A program made the translations under genes and the position numbers. Positions 45,509 through 55,787 of a stretch of DNA of 64,000 nt are shown here, in pieces (within the stretch, counting starts at the first letter, position 1; each line of letters begins with the position of its first letter). Under the pieces are notes generated by a model, which was not told the origin of the DNA, made no database searches, and was given only the letters and a program-made list of their open reading frames with translations. This stretch comes from Salvia splendens (Eukaryota > Streptophyta > Magnoliopsida > Lamiales > Lamiaceae), in contig NC_056047.1 in the NCBI RefSeq assembly GCF_004379255.2, positions 32,831,855 to 32,895,854 of the forward strand. The letters are read 5' to 3'.

Positions 45509-46742
45509 ACCATCCTTCCCAACCAATAAATTCTTAGATTTACGATTCTCCACTCACTATATGCATGAGGGGTTCAAGAATCATGGATTCAATGATAAGA
45601 AGGGGAAAGGTGGATCAAAAATTATACCTTTCTCTTGAAAACAATCGGTAGAAAAGACAATTGGTGCGATTCCTCAACGGATCTTGAGTTTCCAACTCCA
45701 AATCGAAGCAACAATGAAGGATTGATTTGGAGCACTTGAGAAAGAGAGGAGGGGGGAAGAAAAACGTGTGGGAGAAGAGAGGAAGAGAGGGAGGCGTGTG
45801 GAGTGAAGATTAGGGTTAAGGATTTGTTTAATTTATATTCAATAATTATTCCCACACTTAATTAAACAATTAAAATTGTGGATGAATAAAATAGAGGTTA
45901 ATGAATAAGCTCCACAATTAAAAGAAATAGGCAGTAGTGTGGGGGGAATTTTTCGAAAATTATGGTATTACTTGGAGAGAAATATACTCACAAAAATGGG
46001 TAACAAGATATTGAGCATCCCATAAATAAGGTAACAAAATAATTCAAGAATTCTCCAAGTAGGAAAGGGGGGGCGTGTAAAATAGGGAGTAGTCAAAGGA
46101 AATATTTAAATCCCCAAATTAAATAGGAATATGATTTAAATTTGGTAATTTCTTGTGGAAAATGCTCCCATAAAATAGGTAACAATTAAATTAATCCCAC
46201 AAGGTAATTGAAAGGCATAAGGGGCGAAAATTTATGAGGTCTTAAAGATGGAAAGAGTCAAATCCTAATTAAAATAGGATATGAAGAGATTTAATTGGAT
46301 TTTTAATTTAAGTAAGGAAATAAGTAAGGTACCAAGTAAATCTACAAAATAATTTATCCTCCTAATTAATAGGAGATTTAGAAAAAAAACCAAGAAATGG
46401 GCAAGGGGTCGGAAATTATGTAGAATAACATAGGGATAATTTGGTTTGGATTTAATTTGGATAATTATCCCAAAATAATAAATTAAATCCAAGAAAGAAA
46501 ATACTATTTCAAATAATTAGGAGGGCCGAAAAATATCAAATAAAATGGCTAGAAAAATATGCATGATCCCATTTAATTTAATTCACACATTGGAACATAA
46601 TTCATATTATTCCACATAACTCACAACAACTAATTCCACATAATTAACTCAATCACATAGAAAATCAATTTCCATAAAAGAAATTCTCATTCAACATCCA
46701 CATTAATAAAAACAAAAGTCGCAAATTTTTCGGGGTGCTACA
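45509..46742 (-). repeat. Gypsy 5' LTR, right part
   Basis: Continues the LTR broken at 36604; matches the reverse complement of 2640-3690. On the minus strand it begins TGTAGCACCCCG at 46742, so the LTR is complete at this end. A minus-strand TATAAATTAAAC box with nearby CCTTAACCCTAA lies at about 45810-45845. The next bases, GAACA at 46743, may be the target duplication, but the other end of the element is lost. Confidence 0.85.
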
Positions 46743-46816
46743 GAACAATCGGTGAGAAGATGTAGAAGCTGCTGTTTTGCGTTGTTTGTAGTCATTGTTG
46801 CTGTCGCCGGTGACAT
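46743..46816 (-). pseudogene. First-exon remnant of a host gene cut by the Gypsy LTR
   Basis: On the minus strand an ATG at 46816-46814 opens a frame of 24 full codons (starting MSPATATMTT and continuing NNAKQQLLHLLTDCS) running straight into the LTR start at 46742. Upstream is a plausible 5' UTR with AAACCCTAG and a TATA box. The context suggests exon 1 of a real gene interrupted in its coding sequence; I do not recognise the protein, and the remainder is not in the window. It could instead be a chance ORF. Confidence 0.4.
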
Positions 46817-47230
46817 TTGTCGCGGTTGGCTGCGAGGTCGGTGAGGTGAAAGGAGAGCTAGGGTTTCAAATGTCGGCGCTGAAAATGGAGTGTTGTATTT
46901 ATGTTTTTGATATAATATGTTATTAAATCATAATGTTTATTAATTATATTGATTAATTGCAATTAGGTAGTTGTTTATTAATTATATTGATTAATCGTAA
47001 TTAAGTTTATGGAATATATATTGGGCTCCTTTATTTTTGTGTTGAGCTTTTTAATAAATTACTTTTTGTATTGGGCTAGTTTCAAATAAAAGTAAATATT
47101 GGGCTTCTTATTTGTATTATATGTGGGATTCTCTTATGGAATATATATTTTTAGAATTGGGCTGTTTGGAAAATCTTTTTATGTTTTGCGCCGGTTTCAG
47201 ATAAATAGAAATATTGGGCTTCTCATTTGT
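46817..47230 (-). promoter_or_regulatory. Probable promoter: telo-box, TATA and five site II-like motifs
   Basis: On the minus strand: a telo-box AAACCCTA (46866-46859), a TATA-like ATAAATAC (46903-46896), and five AGCCCAA site II-type motifs at 47021, 47071, 47099, 47157 and 47214. Telo-box plus site II is an established arrangement in plant genes for translation and growth. It sits in the right place and orientation for the exon remnant 46743-46816. Promoter activity is inference. Confidence 0.45.
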
Positions 47231-48131
47231 TTTCTTATGGGTTTCTGTTAATAATTTTATTTAGCGTATGTTTTCAATTTATAGTAGACAGCAGTCGTGC
47301 AAGTTATTTAATTTTTCTTATTTACCAAAAATATTAAAATCTTCATTTTATTTCTATTGCATGTTATTATTATTATTTTTTTTTGCATATTATTGTGATA
47401 TTGGTCATGCTTTTTTATTCGTGTTCAAATTGTGATGCATTTTTTTGTATGAAAAATGGTTGAGCAAATCGTATAAGTGTACTAATCCTAAATATTTTGT
47501 AGATTACTTAGTTTTTTATTACACAAGAGTTTATGTTTTCATTTATGAAAATATAAGTTTTGGTAATCATATGGTGTGAACTATTTTTTTATGGACTTTA
47601 ATTTATTTGTATTTTAGTATATATTGTTCGTGTATGTTAATATTTATGCAAGCTTAGTTGAATGACTTATAAGTAGAATGTGAAGATCTTTTTGGGTGTA
47701 AGAAATTTATAGACTGGAATAAAAGACAATTTACTTGATCCTCATTTAATATATAGTTGATTTATTTTATTTTATTTTACTTCACTTGGGTCATGAGTTA
47801 AAGTTGAAGCATCGTTTACCGAATATCAAATATTATTTATATGTTTTCTGAATATCAAATATTTAGATTGAGTTGGAAGGAATATGTTTTCCTTTTTTTA
47901 CTCTTGATAATGTTATTAAATATTTATACTTATTGTAATTAAAATATTTTTTTAATTATAAACACCATTGTTACTCTCTTTTTTTTTTAATTATTCAACA
48001 TTATTTTTTGAAAATCGTTTGGGCCATGTGTTAATACTAGTTAACTTATAAAATAACAAAAATAAATATTTACTGTTATGCATCCATTAATAAAATCAAA
48101 GCACCGACGAGATCAGCTGATTGAACGCGGC
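47231..48131. other. AT-rich intergenic sequence
   Basis: About 0.9 kb of AT-rich DNA with T and A runs and no open frame or repeat that I can identify. Once the chromovirus remnant is removed, it joins 49205 onward, making the spacer of a head-to-head gene pair (46816 minus strand, 49286 plus strand). GTCTG at 48132-48136 is the left target duplication of the chromovirus. Confidence 0.5.
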
Positions 48132-48136
48132 GTCTG

Positions 48137-49199
48137 TGTTACGATCTTTCGTCGTGATCGCCCTATCTTTGACCGTAACTTCTCATACACACGCAATATC
48201 ACCAACTCGAGCTAAGAAGAACGAATAGGAATTATATTGATCGAGGAATATCACACTTACAATGCAAGGAATTCGGATAGGAATCAATAGGAGCTGTAGA
48301 TCCACGATCTACAGCTAACATGAACAACACACACACAATTCTCAACAACACCAATGAGCTAGCTTCACTCTTATTTATACTTATTTCTCCCGCGCTAAAC
48401 TTCATATATCCACGTCAACTCCACGTCGGCGTAAGCATGTGTATGTCACGTGATGATTGCCAGCTGGCTTGAGTTAGTTACACAGCAACTAACTCCTAAC
48501 TCCCAACGGTAATTTCCCACGGCTTCATTTTGTAGCTCGTCATCTTGTGTTGCATGCATTTTACGCATGAATGATCATGCATGCAACAATACCCCCCACT
48601 TAAGGTTCCTTGTCCTCAAGGAACCAAGGAAAACGCTCTTTAATTACGTCAGCGAATTCCCAAGAAGCATCAGCAGGGGATCTATCTTTCCAATGGATCA
48701 GCCATTTTGTAACCGCTTGATTGTGTCGCTTCACCATTTTTTTATCCATTGCGGTATAGCATCATTGATATGAGATATAGTTGGTAGATCCGAAATAGGC
48801 CCGAGAGTATCACCAACTCGAGCTAAGAAGAACGAATAGGAATTATATTGATCGAGGAATATCACACTTACAATGCAAGGAATTCGGATAGGAATCAATA
48901 GGAGCTGTAGATCCACGATCTACAGCTAACGTGAACAACACACACACAATTCTCAACAACACCAATGAGCTAGCTTCACTCTTATTTATACTTATTTCTC
49001 CCGCGCTAAACTTCATATATCCACGTCAACTCCACGTCGGCGTAAGCATGTGTATGTCACGTGATGATTGCCAGCTGGCTTGAGTTAGTTACACAGCAAC
49101 TAACTCCTAACTCCCAACGGTAATTTCCCACGGCTTCATTTTGTAGCTCGTCATCTTGTGTTGCATGCATTTTACGCATGAATGATCATGCATGCAACA
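48137..49199 (-). mobile_element. Deleted chromovirus (Ty3/gypsy) with two LTRs
   Basis: Perfect duplication GTCTG at 48132-48136 and 49200-49204. The 3' LTR is 48137-48588 (452 bp; on the minus strand TGTTGCATGC to GATCGTAACA). The right LTR keeps only 392 bp (48808-49199), nearly identical to 48197-48588. Only about 219 bp of internal sequence lie between them: the end of integrase with its chromodomain and the PPT. One deletion removed the inner end of the 5' LTR, the PBS, gag and most of pol. Near-identity of the LTRs suggests a recent insertion or gene conversion. Confidence 0.9.
48589..48807 (-). pseudogene. Chromodomain end of chromovirus integrase
   Basis: Minus-strand translation gives GPISDLPTISHINDAIPQW, a frame change in a T run near 48740, then NQAVTKWLIHWK, SPADASWEFADVIKERFP and LEDKEP before a stop. 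The W-x-x-W spacing and the ASWE block are typical of plant chromovirus chromodomains, which guide integration by binding modified histones. The PPT AAGTGGGGGGTAT follows directly before the 3' LTR. Confidence 0.8.
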
Positions 49200-49392
49200 G
49201 TCTGCAACTTGACTACTTCACATTGTATAATCTTACTCACAGCCCCCTTATGTAATCTGGATCGCCGCCGGAGAAGCTAATCGGCAATGGCCAATTATTT
49301 CCATTTAATTTCTTCTTCTTTTCATCTCGTCATCGTACTCTTATTGCTACTCAACAACCACCCCGTCCTATGCAAGACGCTTAAGCGAGACG

Positions 49393-51000
49393 GTAATTAT
49401 CTTGATCCATCGCTGCTATTGTAGTTTTATTAAGCTGATTTCTCCAGTTGCAGATCTCTAGGTCTAGTTGCAAAGTTATCGAGTTCTTGATTAGGTTATT
49501 ATTTTTATGATGATAATAGTATTTCTTATTGAAATCTTGAATTTAAGATGTCCGGTCAACGAAGTTTGACTAATAATAAATGTGACAAGACATTTAATTT
49601 TTGAAAATTAAATGATATAGAGTCGATCTACGTTCCGCGTAAATGACCGTAGTATATTCACTTTCTCAAATCCGATTCCCGGTGAGTGAGAAAAAAGTGG
49701 AATAAAGTTGGTCACATTGTAGCTTTTAATAAAGCTATGAGATTAAAGCTTAGGGAGTAATTAACTAGTGTTAATTATCCCACATATGAGATTAGACACA
49801 TCTTTTAATGTGTATTTATTAAGTGACTTTACTACACTTAATAATTATAGTGGACTAAGATGGGTTGAAGAAGCCCACACGCGCACCGAGCCGTGCCCGT
49901 GCCCTTGCCCTTGACAATTGGTCTTTGGGCTTGGTGCTTGGGCCCAAACTTAATGTTTTGTCAGCGAAACCAGTGGCATGACACATCTTCAACTATGACG
50001 CAGTCAAAGTCTACGAGGCTGTCACGTAACGAATTCCACGTGTGACGGATGAATTGGGCATGTATCGCGTCTAGATTCATCGTCAACCTCTCCAGCTTTC
50101 AAATCCGTAACGGCCAGCCGTTACAGCCACGCCATGATGACAGCCATCAAGGCTGAGTTGACCCCTGCAGTGGACTAGGTCTATAAATAGGCTAGTCATT
50201 TCTTGCATCAACATAGAACATACACACAAAGCATCATACTCTCCGCATAGTCTTTTCTTCTCGAAGCTCTGCCCTCTCATCTTCCAGTTCGCCGGAGCTC
50301 TGCTGATAGCGGTGCTGGTTCACCAGAGACGTTGTCGTTTTATCTTTGGGGACGACACGCCATAACCGAGAGTACTACCGGGGCGTATCTCGTCTTGCGG
50401 AAAGAGAACTTTCCTCGACTCGGCTAAGTTTGATTTCATTGTATTTTCAGTTTCTGTTCTTCTGTGTTGTATTACGCCCGCTTTTGATTATCTCTTGTAA
50501 TTCCAGTCATTCCACCAACAATTCTTAATTTTCAAGATGCGGTTAAAATTGTTGTAATCGGAAATTTGATTGGTGTGATTTTTGTTGGATGAGATGGTAA
50601 CTTTCTCGATCCGTTCGCTGTAAATGTAGTTTTATGAAGCTGATTTCTCCAGTTGCAGAGCTCTAGGTTTAGTTGCAAAGTTATCGAGGTCGTGATTAGG
50701 TTATTAATTTTATGATGATAATAGTATTCTTAATTTTCATGATGCGGTTAAAATTATTGTAATCAGAAGTTTATTAGTGTGATTTTGTTGGATGAGAAGT
50801 TTTCTCGACCCATGGTTGTAAATGTAGTTTTATTAAGCTGATTTCTCCAGTTGCAGAGCTTTAGGTTTTGTTGGAAAGTTATGGAGGTGTGATTAGGTTA
50901 TTATTTTTTTGATGACAATATTTCTTAATTTTCATGATACGGTTGAAATTGTTGTAATCGGAAGTTCGATTAGTGTAGTTTTGTTGGATGAGAAGTTTGA
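49393..51000 (+). repeat. Three-unit tandem repeat in LRR intron 1 (period about 198 bp)
   Basis: Units share GTAGTTTTAT then AAGCTGATTTCTCCAGTTGC then GATTAGGTTATT then AATTTTCATGATGCGGTT. Unit 1 spans 49393-49526 plus 50521-50597, split by the solo LTR; unit 2 is about 50598-50795; unit 3 about 50796-51000. Each unit begins near a GAGAYGGTAA-like copy of the exon 1 donor (clear in unit 2, altered in unit 3). So the duplication took in the exon/intron border. Confidence 0.7.
49527..50520 (+). mobile_element. Solo LTR in intron 1 of the LRR pseudogene
   Basis: 994 bp from TATTGAAATCTTG (probably TGTTG originally) to CCACCAACA, giving TGTTG/CAACA inverted ends. Flanks TTTCT (49522-49526) and ATTCT (50521-50525) fit a decayed 5-bp duplication. 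It interrupts the first of three intron repeats. It has a plus-strand TCTATAAATAGGC TATA box at about 50179-50191 and a pyrimidine-rich leader-like part. No relative occurs elsewhere in the window; Copia-type by general look only. Confidence 0.65.
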
Positions 51001-52922
51001 TCGAATCTGTTAGAATTCTAGCACAATATTTATTAGCTTGTGTGTACTAGTAAGAGTGTTGGGGATCATTAGTTTGATTGTTAAGTTAGAGGAATGTTGT
51101 GTTATGATATATGTATGTGATTATTCTAATGACAGTGAAGGCATTACATGAGATAAAAGCATCACTCGGGTGGAGAGTGGTGTATGGTTGGGTTGGAGAC
51201 GATCCTTTGCCTGCTTGGTCCGGGGTCACGTGCTCCCCTGTGAGTGGTAGCGACTATCGGGTTGGGTTGTTACTGAATTGTGAGTTCTAGCCTCCTTTCT
51301 CTTTGTTCTTGTACTACATAATACGCTTCTCACTACTGCATTCTGAATTGTTTCTCCTTGTAGGGAAGTGTATGCAGTTTCTATCGTTGGTCCTTTTCCA
51401 CTCGCAGTCACTAATCTGATGGGACCTTATTAGGCTCTATGTTTGTGCCTTCCAATCAGAGCCTTATATCTTCTTTTAAACAGCAATTGCTATCTTTTGC
51501 ATTTCTAAAATCTTCATTACAACAAACTTACATCTCAAATTGGCCGACTGAAGCATCTCAAGATTCTGTAATATATCACATAGATAAAATTATAAAAAAT
51601 AACCTCTCTCTACTCATATATCACCAATCGCATACATGTTTTTCCTGTTTCTGACGCTTCCACTTTTGTGTTATTGTTTTTATCAGTAATTTGAGGTGGA
51701 ATAAACTCCAAGATTCTATTCCTCCTGAAATTGGTGAACTGAAACAGCTTACACATCTGTAAGTGTGATTAAATGTGAAATTCCTAAGGAGCTAGCAAAT
51801 CTTCCACAACTTCGTTACCTTTGGGAACTTTAACAAACTTGCTGCACTTGTAAAACACTACCTACCTTCTAATAATGTATTCTGATTATGTTCAATACTT
51901 CACAGGGATGTTGGTAACAATCACTTGGTTGGGACCATAAGAGAACTAATTCGTATTGAAGGATGCTCTTCGAAATTTGTATGCTGTGCATGATAGTCTT
52001 TGCTCTTTCTAATCTCTTTCCATCCTTCATTCATGTCTGCATTAAAGCTAAAAAGCTCCAAATCATTTTCTTTTTCAAAACACCAATGAAATTTAGAAAA
52101 ATAAATAGTGTCCTACATAATTCTACAAATCGACATATGTGTGCATATTAGGCCTTCCTCTTGAGATCCCTCTCTCTAGCATCACTCAGTTCATCGCATT
52201 AAACCTGAAACATATACAGCAGATGAAGTTGGCTCCTTCACCAGCAATTGTGTACCTTAACGAGAAACGAGGCAATCCCTTATAAATGGAAAAAAAACAT
52301 TTCAGCTTATATTTTGTGCTAGAACCTGGATCACAACCAATTTACCGGGAGGATTCCGGATACCTTCTACAAGCACCCATATTTGAAAGAAATGTAAGTT
52401 GTGTATTCAACTTTTGATAAACCTTTTCTTTCTCCTAAAATGTCAAATCTTGCTAACTTCCTCAATTCTCTTCTTACAGGTACATTGAAGGAAATTCATT
52501 CCGGCCGGGTGTGAAACCGATTGGTGAACACAAAGTTTTGGAGCTTGCTGATTCAGAGTTTCTGGTTTAGGCAGAGATAAGTCGACCTAAGTTTTGGCCT
52601 TTACTATTTGTATTTATTTATTTTTCTGAATCCACGAGCCTCTGCTTCTGAACAATCGATCCAAAATTATTTATGTAAACACGTATCTCTCCCAATTAAA
52701 ACATCATGTTAGCTCTCAACTGTGTATAGATCACTTCTTTTTGCAGTTTAATAGTTACTCTATCTGTCCCATTAAAAATGAAACATTTTTCAATCGATAA
52801 ATAAATTAAACATTTCATTAGGTTACACTTGAAACAGAATTATAGATATTTCATCCATCTTCGAATGTCTTCTCCCCAGCAGCAAAATCGTGGACAGTAA
52901 TGTAAATCTACACAGCTACACC

Positions 52923-53045
52923 ATGGCGTCTTCTCCTCTCCTCCTCCTCATCATCTTCCTAATCCTCCCGGTAGTGGTATACGCATTCCACAGCTGTATG
53001 ACAAATCAATGTGCTCGTAGTGCTCAGGTCTTGGCTCAGTTTTAA
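52923..53045 (+). CDS. Short ORF with signal peptide-like start, unknown
   Basis: 40 codons starting MASSPLLLLIIFLILPVVV, a strongly hydrophobic stretch with a plausible cleavage region (YAF), followed by two Cys (SCMTNQCARS) and a stop at 53043-53045. The start context is ACCATGGCG, a good plant context. It may be exon 1 of a second decayed secreted-protein gene, because GCTCAGGTCTTGG near the end could hold a donor. No further exon is evident. Confidence 0.3.
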   Translation: MASSPLLLLIIFLILPVVVYAFHSCMTNQCARSAQVLAQF

Positions 53046-53400
53046 CTATAGCTAGCTTCCTAAACGAGCCTCACCTTGATGATGCGATTAACTATGTTGG
53101 ACTTGCTACACGCTATGAACAAATGTCACGCTATCTGGCTCAACCCCTTGCTGTTGCATTTCGTCGAACATCTAAACCGCACTCTACGTTACCATTTGTA
53201 GCATAGCCTATGGTTCCAGCAAATCAAATCTCTTTTAGGCATTTTGTTGAACACCCTCTCCATGAAATCCAAGCAACCCACGTTCCAAACACATGTCAAT
53301 TGAAGCATTGTCCGATTTCACACCCACTGGCATTTGATTAACCTAGACAGTTTCAATCCTTCTTTGAAACAAATGTTTTGCGGCTTTTTTCTCAAGATAT
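53046..53400 (+). pseudogene. Possible chromovirus gag fragment
   Basis: Plus-strand translation gives short stretches such as LNEPHLDDAINYVGLATRYEQ, then a proline- and basic-rich part broken by stops. This resembles the region before the zinc knuckle in chromovirus gag (D-D-A then A-x-x-Y-E-Q). No knuckle follows and the similarity is by eye only. Confidence 0.25.
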
Positions 53401-54179
53401 GAAGATATAACAATTACTTTCCCAAAACGGGAAGTTTTTTTTTTTTTTTTTTAATTCTCGTCTAGTGAGAAACAGAAACGTGTTCTCGGAACGCGTCACA
53501 ATTTAATGAGACGCATGCGCAAAACGCTTCACACATGATGTAAACACATTTATGTTATCAAATTGAAAATACATCTCTTAATTTCAGACAGGCTAACATT
53601 GTGTGAGTTGGGAGATTATAAGGTTGTAGTTTTGTTATATTGTTAATATTTACTCCACCTGTCACATAAAAATAGACATTTTTGGAACGACACGAGTTTA
53701 AATACTTAATTAGTAAAGTAAGAGAAATATGAGAATTAAATTATTGGAGTATTATTAGTGGATAAAGGGACCAATTTCATTTTAGAGAAAACATGTGATT
53801 AGAGAATATGTTTTGCATCTTATTTTGTTTGAATGTGTTGTGTTTTACCATGTGTTAAGAGTTTATATGAAAATTGTGATTTTTGTGCAATTTGATTGTT
53901 TTCATGCCCAATTCTATTATTTTATTTGTGATGATATGTTTGTAATGTTAATTGATGAATTTAACATTTGTGTGACTTGTTGGACAAATTTAGACTAATT
54001 GCAGTATTGGACAATATCGGTATGTTAATTAATTGTATATTATTGCACAATATCAGTACGTTAAGTTGTATGGTTTTCTAACATAAACAGATTCATTTGT
54101 GTTTGTAATTTGCGGATCAATTAAATGTCCCCAAAATCAGCATTTGAGTCTCGAACGATAATATTTATATATATTGGAG

Positions 54180-55646
54180 TGAAGGGGCTGGCAGCGGAAG
54201 TGTGCATGACAAAACGGATCACATGAATTTGATCTATTTAGCAGATTATTTAGACAAAATCTATTCGCGTAATTATCACATGTATCATGCTCATAACTTG
54301 AATTAAAACATGCTTTAGCACATTAAATTCCTAAAACATGCTTACTACGGAATTAGCCAATTTACCTCGTTGATTCAATCAAGAATCGATGATGGCTTGC
54401 TCCGTCTCCACGTGAAGATCTTCAATACAAGACCTCGGATCTTCCGACTGGTGTCCCGGACTATACGCTGATATTTGTGTGGGTAAATCTCACCAACGTA
54501 CTAGGACTCGAATAATGGAAGACAGAACTCAGCTCACGGAGGAGAGCACAATTTTCGAAAATTCTCTTAAAGGAGGGGGACGAAAATTTTATGAATAAAT
54601 TGTTGTGTTTTCTGTCTCCTTTATTCTCCTATTTATATAAGTCACATATTGGGCCCAGTCAGGGATCTAAGGAAGAATCTGGAACAGGCCTCACCCAATT
54701 AGCTTTTTACTAATTAAATTGAACCCACAATTTAATATAAGCTTATATTGGAATATTACGAGCAACCACTACAGAAGTAATATTGCACTGCCTTCCAAAT
54801 CCGAAATTACAAGTACTCCGGGTTTCCTTTAATTGTATTTGATTTATTTCCCGCGCTTAAGATGGAAACATCCATTAATTAATTAATGTCTGCTATAGAC
54901 TTAATTAATTAACATATTTCGAATTCCAAGAGTGGACTTAGCAAGAAACTCTTATTTATTATTCATAGAGTAATCAAACTCCAACTAGCTAGGTTCCGAA
55001 TAATAAAACCTCGTTTCGAGCTCCTCTTATGGATGTTATCAAACGAGACTCTCCTCGCGCACGTTTCAACATAATAGCAATCCTAGCACCTCTAGATAAT
55101 GATCACCACTACCCAATATACCTGGATCGTTGGGTTACAAAAAACCCGCACCTTTAGTAAGTCAAAGTAGTGGATACTCAATATCATATGCTCAATGCTA
55201 ACGTACATTGATTAAGAAATTAATTCTCAAGACCTCGTCTTTCAGTAGATAGCATAAAGACTCGTCTTGCTGTTAGATCCATTCAGTGCTATACCACACC
55301 AACGTCATCTTATTTCAATAAGGTTTAGAAATAATCGGACTGACATTGCAACCTTTCGCGATAGGTAGTCTAGGCCTATCTAGGTTGTGAAATTCTTATT
55401 TTTCTTTGTTTAGAACTGACCGTGTTACCTTAAATTGGACGACGCCCACAACCGGTCTACTAAAACAAAGACTTAGACTTTGTTACGTTTGCTCATACAT
55501 TTAAATATGCAATAAACAACCATTAAATGTAAAACATAACAACATTATGACAAAAATAATCTGTTGCATTTATTGGAAAATAACCATTAGAGTTTTACAG
55601 TATGCAATCACTCGAAAGGTGATTTCTAGTATACAAAACCCTAACA
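54180..55646 (-). repeat. Copia-B 3' LTR
   Basis: 1,467 bp, TGAAGGGGCTGG to CCCTAACA on the plus strand, with intact TG/CA ends. A minus-strand TATA box lies at about 54650-54660. The PPT at 55647-55660 reads TAAGTGGAAGAT on the minus strand. Confidence 0.95.
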
Positions 55647-55787
55647 ATCTTCCACTTATACTCAAAACAGCTTTCGAGTATACAAAATGGTAGTGCACAC
55701 GTCTTAAATATCTCACACTTATACTGAAAGCGAGTTGAGGTCTTGAATGAGTCGAACTCCCATCCCTTCTACGTGGCACTCGAACGG

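Larger units (their letters stand above)
49286..52570 (+). pseudogene. Plant secreted LRR-protein gene, decayed, with several exons
   Basis: Exon 1 (49286-49392) encodes a signal peptide (MANYFHLISSSF, a run of L/V/I, then CKTLKRD) and ends at a GT donor. Exon 2 (51136-51280) reads VKALHEIKASLGWRVVYGW to WSGVTCSP with donor GTGAGT. Exon 3 starts at 51364 (EVYAVSIVGPFPLAVTNL). Later pieces: LRWNKLQDSIPPEIGELK (51687-51758, donor GT), IPKELANLPQLRYL (about 51780), DVGNNHLVGTIRELIR (from 51906), DHNQFTGRIPDTFYKHPYL (to 52393, donor GTAAGT) and the last exon 52480-52570 ending SEFLV. The order matches a conserved plant LRR family (N-cap plus about 8-10 LRRs). A lost CGDGD-like segment, a GGGTT duplication in exon 2, at least one missing LRR exon and degraded junctions make it a pseudogene. 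Confidence 0.8.
52571..54174. other. 3' flank of LRR pseudogene: decayed repeats
   Basis: AT-rich. At about 52750-52830 and 53655-53790 there are Stowaway-MITE-like stretches (CTCTATCTGTCCC and CTCCACCTGTCACATAAAAA starts), without clear paired ends. A T run of about 20 bases lies at 53430-53450. Apart from the short ORF at 52923 and a gag-like fragment after it, I see nothing with a clear identity. TGGAG at 54175-54179 is the left target duplication of Copia-B. Confidence 0.4.

Noticed and set aside
48137..49199. TRIM (small non-autonomous LTR element)
   Set aside because: The internal piece is a recognisable integrase chromodomain and PPT, and the right LTR is truncated, so it is a deletion derivative of a chromovirus.
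53429..53600. Minus-strand SINE with a poly(A) tail read as the T run
   Set aside because: No A/B box promoter or target duplication could be recognised beside the T run.
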